The position numbers and the translations under genes were made by a program. Source: Asterias rubens (taxonomy: Eukaryota > Echinodermata > Asteroidea > Forcipulatida > Asteriidae). Taken from it: a stretch of DNA of 64,000 nt. Shown in pieces: positions 22,804-33,400 of the stretch (position 1 is its first letter; each line of letters starts with the position of its first letter). The DNA lies in NCBI RefSeq assembly GCF_902459465.1, contig NC_047064.1, positions 13,162,160-13,226,159 of the forward strand, given 5' to 3'. The notes under the pieces were generated by a model. The model had not been told where the DNA came from. It saw only the letters and a program-made list of their open reading frames with translations, and did not search any database.

Positions 22804-23058
22804 TAATGTTGATTTCAACTGTCTTTTGGGGCATCAAGTATACTTCGTTACTCAACAGAATTTAAGTGTATTTTCAAGGCTCAATGTCAGTTTTGGGACA
22901 CATAGTTTGTTTCTGTTCAAGATAATCCACATGGATGTATTACTATTCAATTGTAAAACACCAGACAGCAGGATTTGTTTGGTTAAAAGTTTACTGGCCC
23001 AACACTCAAATAACCGGCCTCGGGCCTGTGGTTTAGTGTCAACTTTGAGCCCTGACTG

Positions 23059-23394
23059 AGGAACCTGGTTCTAGAGGAACCTGATTCTAGCGGAACCTGG
23101 TTCTAGGTTCTAGCGGAACCTGGTTCTAGCGGAACCTGATTCTAGCGGAACCTGGTTCTAGCGGAACCTGATTCTAGCGGAACCTGGTTCTAGCGGAACC
23201 TGGTTCTAGCGGAACCTGATTCTTGCGGAACCTGGTTCTAGCGGAACCTGGTTCTAGCGGAACCTGGTTCTAGCGGAACCTGATTCTAGCGGAACCTGGT
23301 TCTAGCGGAACCTGGTTCTAGCGGAACCTGATTCTTGCGGAACCTGATTCTAGCGGAACCTGGTTCTAGCGGAACCTGGTTCTAGTGGAACCTG
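23059..23394. repeat. 16-bp minisatellite (CTAGCGGAACCTGGTT), about 21 copies
   Basis: Near-perfect 16-bp units in which GGTTC and GATTC versions alternate irregularly and CTTGC replaces CTAGC in two. Each unit contains GAACC and GGTTC separated by one base, so every unit is a potential small hairpin. It lies about 1 kb downstream of the PSIP1-like stop codon. Confidence 0.92.
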
Positions 23395-23414
23395 AGCCCT
23401 ATTTCATAGAGCTG

Positions 23415-23808
23415 TTTAAAGAGAGTGGACACTGTTGGTAATATTGTCAAAGACCAGTTTTCTTATAAATTACTTGGTGTATCTCAACATATGCATAAAA
23501 TAACAACCATGTGAAAATTTGAGCTCAATTGGTCGTCAAAGTTACGAGATATGAATGAAATAAAAAACACCCTTGTCACACGTAGTTCTGTGCTTTCAGA
23601 TACTTGATTTTGAGACCTCAAGTTCTAAATCTGAGGTCTTGAAATCAAATTCGTGGAAAACTTCTTTCTCAAAAACTACTACACTTCAGAGGGAGCCGTT
23701 TCTCACAATGTTTTAAACTACCAACCTCTACCCATTACTCATTACCAAGTAAGGTTTTATGCCTTTAATGATTTTGAGTAATTACCAATAGTGTCCACTG
23801 CCTTTAAA
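23415..23808. mobile_element. MITE-like element, GTGGACACTATTGGTAATTA family (full copy, opposite orientation)
   Basis: A full-length copy running opposite to 18582-18965: TTTAAAGAGAGTGGACACTG at the left and CAATAGTGTCCACTGCCTTT at the right. It directly follows the 16-bp minisatellite. Confidence 0.78.
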
Positions 23809-24706
23809 TGCTGTCACTTTTAAGACTGGCCGTGAAAGTTTCACAAGTTGCAATATAAACGTCTGAGGCAAGTAATGGGGGAAATTAAAAAAATCACAAA
23901 TTGTTAAGTTCATTTTGTACAATTTTTCTTAACTTTGTTTTTGTTGGGTAGGGGGGGTATTTTAGATTATTTCACACTGTGATTCTCATTTTGAATGTCA
24001 TATTTTGAAAAAATGTGGTTTTAAATTTAATAATTACTTTTTTTAAACATGAAGTTCATTATCTTGTTTTTGTGATTGTATGAGATACAGACATATCTAA
24101 GGGCATTTATTACTCTTACAGACCAAAGATTTTGTCAAGCTGTGCACCGGCCTTGAACTTCAAATGGGCACAGCCATTTTACCTGTGGTAAGGGGCACTT
24201 TTATGGAAAATGTCAATTTGTATTGGAACATTGCAGAGGGCACCACAGCAAAAGCACAGGGCACCACGGCAATTGTTGTGTGTACCAGTGAAATTGGTCC
24301 CAGATACCAAGCTGCTACTTTCACCAATAGTGCAAAGTGCTACTTGCTCCAATTGAAAATTGTATGTGCACGTCTTGTCTTTGTTAGACTTCGTAAAAAG
24401 GAATATGGTTTTCTACCGTTACAAGGTGCTTTTTAAACGCTGGAAAAACGTGACATTTGATTTTACAAAAGAAAGGCCTGGGCTGTGTTAAGCTTTTGGC
24501 ATATACATATACATCGTACCGGTACATGTATTGCGACATGCAATTTTTTTGTAACATAAAAACTTTTTATTAACATTGGTGTCGACAACACATTCCAACG
24601 AAAATTGTTTGTAAACTTTTGCAACGCATTTGCATATGGAATGTGCTACTGTACTAAATTTGTCTGTTTGTGTCAGCCATGTTAAATCTGGTGAGTCATG
24701 TTGATC
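23809..24706. other. Non-coding 3' flank of the PSIP1-like gene
   Basis: AT-rich; 24140-24270 contains GGGCAC-type words distantly like the CAGGCCTG family (GCACCGGCCTTGAA, GAGGGCACCACAGCAAAAGC). No clear polyadenylation signal was assigned to the gene. Confidence 0.35.
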
Positions 24707-24965
24707 TGGGCCCAATTTCATGGCTCTGCTTACTGCCGAATTCTGCGATTACTATCACTATTCTCTGCTTACTGTAAAAGCGCTCAATTTCTGCGCTACA
24801 ATGTAGCTGTGGTGTATGTGTAGAACGCCTAGTATCATGAAGTACACGTGCAAAAAAGCAAAAGCACATTGCTAACCCCTGAAACAAAGTTTGACGTAAG
24901 TCAAAGTTCCCTGCTTCTGTAAACACTGACTCTTAAGGAAGCAGTGGCAAGAAATTGAGCCCTGT
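24707..24965. mobile_element. MITE-like element, GGGCCCAATTTCATGGCTCT family
   Basis: About 259 bp downstream of the PSIP1-like gene. The left end is intact (TGGGCCCAATTTCATGGCTC), the right end degraded (CAAGAAATTGAGCCCTG). Confidence 0.65.
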
Positions 24966-25554
24966 CAGCCATGTTGAATGTGGGTTTGAAATTGCTCGTT
25001 ATCTTTATGCAACAGAAATATGAACTGAATTTGATATTCTTCAGACTATGTAGATAAAATAATGACATCTCAAGAGAAGGCTTTCAAAATTGATTTTTGC
25101 CATTTGTTTTTTAGTACTATGTAATATGCCACTCTTCAATGTCTAAACATATTTGACATTGAACATTTTGTGCCTTTTGTTTTACACAGGGGGTTCTAGA
25201 TATGGGGTTACATTTAAAAAGCTACACAAAAGTGACGATTGCTGACAACAAAAAAAAATTCTGATTTTGTTAAAGATGTTCATGTAAAACATGTGTAAAT
25301 AGTTGAATAATACATAACAGATGCATTACTGAACCTGAATTTGATAAATTATACAGAATTGCATATTGAAGCTCAACTTTGGCATGAAATAAACTAAATA
25401 CAAGTAACAGTAAAAAAAGAAATTCACTGTGGAAACTTCTGGTTTTAATGTCCCATAAAGAAGAAGGATATAGTTGGGTCAACGTTTGTTGCTTGCAGAT
25501 GAACTTTCTGTCAGAGTTATAACTTTCACAGACAAGATATATAGCGAGTACCTT
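24966..25554. other. AT-rich non-coding stretch
   Basis: Unique-looking, with an AATAAA at about 25388. A very long PSIP1-like 3' UTR reaching here is possible but unsupported. Confidence 0.3.
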
Positions 25555-25669
25555 GGCCAAATTTCATAGAGCTGTTTTAAGTTGAGTATGGGGCATTGTA
25601 TTTCGGCTGGTAAGCATAATCTTTGCTTAGCTACTTTCTGTGTTTAGACGGCTGTATGAAATTGGCCTG
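25555..25669. repeat. Inverted-repeat element, GGCCAATTTCATACAGC ends
   Basis: A 115-bp element: GGCCAAATTTCATAGAGCTG at the left, GACGGCTGTATGAAATTGGCC at the right. Related one-ended words (ATTTCATAGAGCTG) occur at about 23402 and 51642. Confidence 0.6.
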
Positions 25670-26024
25670 GGAATATTTCGGGGATATCTCAAAGATTTAG
25701 GACTGGAACCCAATTTAAATGGTGTTATTTTTTTTCCGTTTTAAGTTGTTTGAAAGTGGTTAGGCTTGGGGAGACAAAACATGCTGGAAAGGTGAAGGGA
25801 GGGGAAATGACATGTGACTTCTTTCTAAACAATATTTATAGACAAATCAAATAATTCAACTGGTTTTTTATTTACATTAACCATACAAAATTTCAAAAAT
25901 AAATGATTGTAATTTACAATTTTGTATGCATCAAATTTCAGACTGAAAAACGCAAATTTTTAACTAGTTGCTCCTTTAAATGAAGTGGCAAACTTAGGGT
26001 GGCGTAATATGGGTGGCTTGTACG

Positions 26025-26290
26025 TTAAAGGCAGTGGACACTATTGGTAGTTACTCAAAATAATTATTAGCATAAAACCTTTCTTGGTGACGAGCAATGG
26101 GGAGAGGTTGATGGTAGAAAACATTGTGAGAAACTGCTCCCTCTGAAAGAAGAAATTTTCCACGAATTTGATTTTGAGACCTTAGATTTAGAACTTGAGG
26201 TTCACAGGTTTGTTATTTTATGAATATGTTGAGATACACCAACTGTGAAGGCTAGTCTTGGACAATTACCAATAGTGTCCACTGTCTTTA
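26025..26290. mobile_element. MITE-like element, same family, internally deleted
   Basis: Both termini are intact (AAAGGCAGTGGACACTATTG and CAATAGTGTCCACTGTCTTT) but about 120 bp of the middle is missing compared with full copies. Confidence 0.75.
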
Positions 26291-26420
26291 TGTGCTTCCC
26301 TCTCACCACTGTGGCCCTGGTTCGATTCCCGACAAGGGCTATTATGTGAGTAGAGTTGTGCGTTGGTTCTCTCCCATGTCGCGGGGGTTGTTTTTTTGAG
26401 CCCTCTAGTTTCCCTCCCTT
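26286..26420 (+). repeat. tRNA-related SINE fragment with B box
   Basis: CTGGTTCGATTCCCGACAAG holds a good B box (GGTTCGATTCC) and is followed by TTCTCTCCCATGTCGCGGGG and TTTCCCTCCCTTC, a tail block seen in many invertebrate SINEs. It directly follows a MITE end at 26290. Confidence 0.5.
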
Positions 26421-26467
26421 CAAACAAATCTCACTCCTTCAATATCTGGCTGTGCCTCGTGTTCCTA

Positions 26468-26645
26468 TAGACCTTCATCACGGTGCGGCCATCTTGATTT
26501 TACTCCATTCCAACTCATTGTATAACCAAACTGAGGCTTGACGAAGTAATAGTCTGGTGCCAAGTTTGCGCAATGAATGTTAGCATTCGTTATACAGGGG
26601 AAGCAGGGAACATGACCAAGATGGTGACGGCGTGATAAAGGTCTA
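26468..26645. mobile_element. MITE-like element, TAGACCTTTATCA ends
   Basis: A 178-bp element: TAGACCTTCATCACGGTGCG at the left against CGGCGTGATAAAGGTCTA at the right; CCATCTTG is kept on both arms. A second copy is at 62337-62512. Confidence 0.68.
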
Positions 26646-27049
26646 CACGAGTCTAGGTGACAAAACTGGCTGCCAAACTTGCGGCTCAACCATATTGTAG
26701 CCACGTCAAGTTCTTAAATTGCCATTCAGCTTCTCAGCTGTAAGTATTATTATTACGTAAACAGAGCACCTTTGAATTGAATCAAACACGTACAAAAATC
26801 ACAGAGCTGCTTAATGGAACGAAACAGGGAACCAGTCAAAAGCAATGTACATAATAAATAACAAATTTGGCTGGTAACCCTTTCAGGCCTGGAATTTCAT
26901 TCTTGTTTTGAGCAAATACGCTACTTTGTTTTTCTTTCAGTAACAAGGTCACTTGAAGTAGGAAAAAAACCTGACAATTTGAGGAGTTGTTTAACTAAAT
27001 GACAGGGATGTAGTAAGACCATAACCTCGAAATCAGAGCTTGTCTTTAA

Positions 27050-27423
27050 TCACATATTTGCATCATTGTTATTCACCATTCGTTGGTTTTTGTTATTACT
27101 GGACAAGCTCAGCAGAGCAGTTATCGTCGACTCTGCTGCTCTACTAACAGCCTCCTCATTGTTCTCGTCAGTGATCTCTTGACAGTTCTCCGACTTCACC
27201 GTGTGTTGTCCGTTTTCCGTGGGCTTTGATGATGAGCGCCCTCTAGTGACTAATGCATAGTTCTGTGCAACGCGGAGTCCCTCATTCATCAGTGTGTGCT
27301 GCATGAGTAAGTTCTGGGTGAGATCTGAGTTGCCTTTCTTGGGCTGTTTGTCTTGGAGTGACGCAGGGCATTCAGTCGACGGCAACGTGGACGGAGTTGA
27401 AGAAACAGACATACTCATTCTGT
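27050..27423 (-). CDS. NAB: NAB terminal coding exon 6
   Basis: The acceptor attcttttcag precedes 27423. The exon encodes residues 457-580, Ser/Thr/Asn-rich, including LMQHTLMNEGLRVAQNYALV and TITALLSLSS, with stop TGA at 27052-27050. No AATAAA or ATTAAA was seen on the - strand within about 600 nt downstream, so the 3' end is undefined. Confidence 0.87.
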
Positions 27424-30400
27424 CTGAAAAGAATATACAGGTACATGTAAATAGGAAATGTTGTTAACATTTTGTGAATAATGGAATTTTAGGCATTGCA
27501 TGGTGAGGTATCAGTGCATGGTTTGTGTTTGCGGTAACACCTTGTGTATTATCTACTAGCTGTGTAGATTATGTTCTTTTGAAAATTTCTCTTGCTATAC
27601 ATGTATGTATTCTACTAAAGCAAAGTAGACATTCGGTATTCGAGAGACTTCTTTACAACTGCTGAGTAAACTTTCGAAGTTCAGGAAACTTCTCAGTTAG
27701 TAAAAGAACTGTCCAGCTTGTTAACGTCTGCCATGGCGGAAGGTAGGAAATTGGCAAGGGGTCGATTTCACAAAGAGTTAGGACTAGTCTTAACTTAGGA
27801 CTAGTCCTAATAATAATATAATAATAATAATAAGACTTGTAATGCGCACATATCCACCCTGCTGGGTGTTCAAGGCGCAGTAAAACCAAAACAAAAACAA
27901 AAACAAAACACAAAGAAAAACAGACACAACAAAATTAGTCATTGAAAACCTGTGACATAAGATAAGTTTTGAGAAGAGACTTGAATTTTGCGGTACAAAC
28001 ACAAGATCGAAGATTAAGTGGTAGAGAGTTCCAGATGCGTGGCGCGGCTGAAGAAAAAGACCTGTCACCCCATGAGTGTCGAGACTTGGGTTCAATGAGG
28101 AGAAGCATGGAACTTGATCGAAGATTCCTTGATGGAGTGTAAACTTGAAGCAGTTCAGAAATATAGTGGGGAGCCTTGCCATTTAGAGCTTTGTGGACAA
28201 TGAGCATCAGCTTGAAGATGATTCGTTGAGAGATAGGGAGCCAGTGTAGTTGTTTCAGAATGGGGGTGATAGAACAGGATTTTCTAGACAGTGTCACAAT
28301 GCGGGCAGCAGTATTTTGGAGCCGTTGAAGTCGGGAAATCTGGTTGTTAGGTAGACTGTATAGAAGAGCATTGCCGTTGTCAAGACGAGAAGTAACAAAT
28401 GCGTGAATGACCTTTTCAGTGGCACTTTTATCCAAGTACTTGCGAATCTTACCTATATTCCTGATGTGATATGATGATAAACGAACAATATTGTTGATGT
28501 GTGGCTGAAGTGTCATCGATGAATCAAAAATAACCCCCAAGTTCCGAGCTTTTAGCGAGGGAGCTATCCGAGCATCACCGATGGAGATGTATGGTACTGA
28601 AACCTTAGTTAACTGTTGACGTGACCCAAATAAAAGGAACTCTGTCTTATCATCATTTAACTTCAGGAAGTTTTGTTGTGTCCAACGTCGAATCTCTTGG
28701 ATGCATTTCTCAAGTCTTGCAATAGATGCATTGGCGTTTTCTTGAGAAGATTTAAACGTGATGTATAGCTGAGTGTCGTCTGCGTACACATGGTAATTCA
28801 GATTAAATTTGAGGATGATGTCACGAATCGGTAAAGTGTACAGCGTAAACCACTGCGGGCCGAGTACCGACCCCTGTGGCACAGAGTAGTTCAAAACAAC
28901 AGGGTCGGATATCGCAGTGCCAATACATACATGCTGAGTTCTATTGTGGAGATACGATTTGCACCATGCTAGGGCTGTGTCCTCTATGCCAAGGTGATTC
29001 TGGAGCCGAGAGAGAAGGATGTTATGATCAACAGTGTCAAAAGCAGCACTCAGGTCTAGCAGGACTAGTGCTGTAAGGTTACCATTGTCCATAGAAGAGA
29101 GAATATCGTTGCTCACACGGACTAGTGCAGCCTCGGTCCCATGGAAAGGCTTGTATGCTGACTGGAACACGTCGGACAGGTTGAAAGTATGAATGTGATC
29201 AGAAATACGTGATGACACTACTCGTTCGATGACTTTTCCAAGATATTTTAAGTTTGCAACCGGTCTGTAGTTTTTAAATATCTCCTTGTCCAGGTTTGGT
29301 TTCTTGATGAGCGGCCTGATGTAGGAAACTTTGAGGCTATCGGGGAAACAACCGGAACTGAGAGATTCGTTTACAAGCTTAGTGATGTAGGGTACAAATA
29401 TATCAATGTTTTGCTTTATCATGGATGTTGATACTGGATCCAGCTCACAGGATTTTGAAGGAGATTTCATAATAACCCTTTGAATCTCAGCAACAGTGGC
29501 AGGCTCAAACACAGATAGTCTACACTCTGGTTGAAGATGTGGCAATGTCTGCGGCACGTTGTAAGGGACTGATGAAAATGATGAGCGGATGTCTGAAATC
29601 TTGGTGACAAAGAATTTCTGGAACTCGTTTGCTAAGTCCTGGTTATTGTAGGTGGATGGAAGGACAGGGGTTGTGGGTTTGAGCAACAACTTACCAATTA
29701 TCTTGAAGAGCTTCTTTTGATCTCCTGAGGATTCTTGTACTTGAGATGAATAATGGATGATCTTTGCCTGGTTGATCAAATTCCTAACTACTTTACATTG
29801 GTTGCGATATTCTTGTCGTTGTGTTGCCAATTTGCCATTTTTTTCCGCCACTTCCGCTCCAGTTGACGACAGATCTTTCTCGCTGTACGAATATCATCAT
29901 TGAACCAGGAGACTTCAGTTCGGACCTTGACTGATCTCGTTTTCCAAGGTGCGTATTTATCCAAGATGTCACTGACTGTACTCTCATATTGGCTGACATA
30001 GGAATCCAAGCAGTCATGATCAACTTCTAGATTTGCTAAATGAGTGCCTATGTCGTGGAACACTTCGGGAGAATTCACGTGTTTCCATTGTCGGCTCTTT
30101 ATAGTGACGGTTGGGACTTTGGGCTTGCACAGACTCAAGTTACACATGACTGCATAATGGTCAGATAATCCAGGTAGAATAATAAAGTTTGAGGCAATTG
30201 GTGGGGAGATTTCACGAGTTATGACAAGATCCAAGCAATGACCGAGACGATGAGTTGGCTCCTTGATATGCTGGGTAAGACCAAAAGCTTGAAGTAGATA
30301 CTTAAACTGGTTTGCATTGGTGTTGTGGATGTCATCAACATGAATGTTAAAGTCGCCGGTGATAATGATTTCCGATGGATGAAGCAGATATTCCAAAATC

Positions 30401-33400
30401 GAATTCTCAAACTCCCTTAGAAAACTTGAGAAAGTCACATGTTGGCCGTTTGAATCCCATTCAGGTCTGTATACAATGACAAGTCGAACAGATTTAGAGT
30501 TTCCGGAAACTTCAGCATGAAGAGATTCAAAAGTTGTGTACTGGACGTCATTACTTTTCACAGAGACAGATAAAGTAGATCTGTACAGTATTGCAACTCC
30601 TCCACCAGTCTTGTGAGGTCTTGGGATGTGATGAAAGTAGTAGCCAGCAGGCGTACATTGACGACATGTTAAGTTGTCGTCTGGTCTCAGCCATGTTTCT
30701 GAAACGGCAACAAGGTCCAGATCTTTTTGCAGAACAAAATCAGCAAAATCGTCATACTTGTTACAGATGGACTGTGTGTTTAGAACACAAAGGCTGAGTT
30801 GAGATTTGGCTGTAGTCACTGGTACTGGAACAGAAGGAAGTGTAATTTCGGGTACAGGGGGTTTATGAACAGTTCTACGGCGACCAGCTTTTTTACCACG
30901 ATGTGTAGGTCGGTAAACAGTGCTGGGATTTACAAAAAGGCCAAGGTTCTGTAATGAAAACATACAGGAAGGCAGCAGAGTTGTAGCACGTGTGGATGGG
31001 GCATAGCGGAGACTTAGAAGCTTGTTCCGCGAGTAGGAATTTGCAGAGTTTGGACTAGCTTCTGCTGAGTTTGAGTTATTTACACCTTCAGGGCCGGGAT
31101 TTACAGCAATGTCACCAAAAATCACAATTTCCAAATGAAAAGTGGCTGGGGAGTTGTCATAGTAAGAAACAGGGCATTTCAGATATCTTCGATGGTGGAT
31201 GAGGCCTAGATGTGTCTTTGGCAGGATGCAAGCACCAGACACAATTGATGCTGATGGAACAAAGCTGACCACAGATGAGTCAGTACAGTACAATGGTCTA
31301 GCAAGCAGAGAAAGAATGAAAAGGATACTTACCTCCATTGTCCCCAGATGGGCGAACAATGTCCATGGACTAGGTGGATGACTGCACAGGATGCAGCCAC
31401 CTAAGTGTGTGTAAGCTTTATACACCAGAATTCTCAGCTGAGACAGTGAAAATTTCCAACAGAAAAACACTATTTTCACAATTCAGATGACTCCAGGATA
31501 CACAGAAAAAGTCCTGTAGATTCCAGGTGTAGTAACAAATCCAGTTGTATAAGAATAAAAACACAAATTGAGCAATATACTAAGAAATTAGCAAACAAAC
31601 ACAGAGCTGATTTGAGTGGCTGCTGTCAGGCGCTCAGTCAAAAACTAGTCCTAGGAGATATACAAAACGTGTGGCTAGTCCTAAGTTAGGACGAGTAACT
31701 GGCCCTAACAGGAGATAAGACTAGTACTAACTCTTTGTGAAATCCACCCCAGGAGTACTACTTTCTTTTCTAGGACCTAGGGGACTTTATTAACTTCACT
31801 ACCGCAGAAAGAGTTTTTATTGGACTCAACATTTCTAGTCATGGTCAGGAGACAGTTCTCATAATCTTTTCAGGATGGGGACTGTGGACAAGGTTTTGAA
31901 ATCATCATACAGACTCTGTATCAACCTTGTGATCACTTTTTGTGCTATTAAACATTGCAAAAATGTGTATCGCTAACCACAGAGCAAAGAAGGTTTCACA
32001 GGTTTACAGAGAAGGGGTTCAAATCCCAAAGAATAATGTGACCCACCATTCCAGCTTACCAGGCTCGGTGCTCTCATCTTTCTGGTGATTGTCGGGAGAG
32101 TCATCGGAGTCAGAGTCGGAGCTTCTCGCTAGGTCACCGTGCTCCTCCTCGGCTCGAGCCTTGGCCACGTAGTATCTGTGGTTTAGGAAATTGGGAGTTT
32201 TATTGGTCGAGAAACACTCACGTGATGTGCCACAAAGATTCATGTATGTGGGCTTTTTAAAAAAGAAAAGTAAGATCAGCTAACATCAAGACCAGACAGC
32301 CACTTCCAAGGCGAGGGCTACACTGAACCGCTTTGGGCTGTCGACCCAGAGAGAAGGTTGCCACCTACTTCTGGGCCAGTCCATTAGGACCAACATGTAG
32401 GCATGGGTATCATCCACTAGGAGCCTGGCTGGTAGAGCAATACTCACTACCTTCCCAACTTTTTATGAAGTGATTAGGGTCAAGTGCTTTGCAAGGGAAC
32501 AAGTGTCATGACTGAATTCGAACCCACACACTGCTGCTAACAGCACCCAAACTTGGGTCCGGTGAAACAGGGCCAGATTGGTAAAAGGCATGCACTTTTC
32601 TATTAAGTAAGTAAGTATTCTGAAACCAACAATCAGGATGGGTTGGAGGGATCAAGGGTTGCATACCTGTCCGACCGCCTCTGTCTCTTAATGAGATCTG
32701 TCTGCTCAGTCATCAGTAAGAGCTGCTGGGTGGTCAGCTTCTCAAGCTGTACCTTCAGGTCGTACACCTGCTGGATGTTGTCTTCAGACCTAGCCGCTGC
32801 AATACTGGCTTTGATATCACTCTGCTTCTGCACGATGGTGTTCAGGCTGTTCAGAACTTCATTCATCCTTTCCTGTCGTCCAGCAAAAATCAACCGAAAA
32901 AACAATGAGTCCACAGTTTTTACTTTGCCGCAAACCTGTAAGTAATCTTGTCAAATGAACTGTAAGGATTTGTTGTTCTTTTGTTTACCTGGCAAGTCTG
33001 CTGTCACCTACATATACAGTGTCCCCAAACTCCTTCCATCATTAATACCAATCTTTCCCATAAAGGGCTCAAACTAACACTGAAACACAGACCCAATTCC
33101 AGTTATGTTACTGTTGGGACAGTAAACTCACAACCGGACAAACCTCTTGTGCTTTTTCACTTGAATAACTAGAGGCTACATGTACACTCATTGTGTAATA
33201 GCTTTGTGAAGTCTCATAAATATATTTCAGTTCTGTTGAGTTGTGAAAGAAGTACACTTGCACATTGAAGACATGAGATAGATTTTCTCTGCATGCTTGC
33301 TCAACTCATTTTGATTCTGGTCTTGTGAATTAAATTATAGTCTAATAAAGATATTGAGCCCTGCCATACCTCTCTTCTAAGCTTGACGATCTCTGCTTGG

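Larger units (their letters stand above)
27811..31643 (-). mobile_element. Nearly full-length APE-type non-LTR retrotransposon (CR1/L2-like) in the last NAB intron
   Basis: An endonuclease-reverse transcriptase LINE of about 3.8 kb in the same orientation as NAB. The 3' tail, on the low-coordinate side, is a TAA-type microsatellite (27811-27833). Flanking copies of ACTAGTCCTA at 27800-27809 and 31644-31653 are a candidate 10-bp target-site duplication, although the host element itself contains this word. The two open frames are described separately; no separate ORF1/gag-like frame is visible. A related 3' fragment lies at about 37940-38160 on the opposite strand. Confidence 0.88.
27761..31750. 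mobile_element. Inverted-repeat element split by the LINE insertion
   Basis: 27761-27810 (GTCGATTTCACAAAGAGTTA, then the ACTAGTCC word twice) and 31644-31750 (ending CTCTTTGTGAAATCCACCCC) are the two ends of one short inverted-repeat element; joined, they resemble copies at 13525-13678, 22397-22552 and 53933-54108. The LINE therefore landed in a pre-existing element. Confidence 0.7.

Noticed and set aside
32981..33172. Short + strand frame between NAB exons
   Set aside because: No recognisable content; lies in a NAB intron on the opposite strand.
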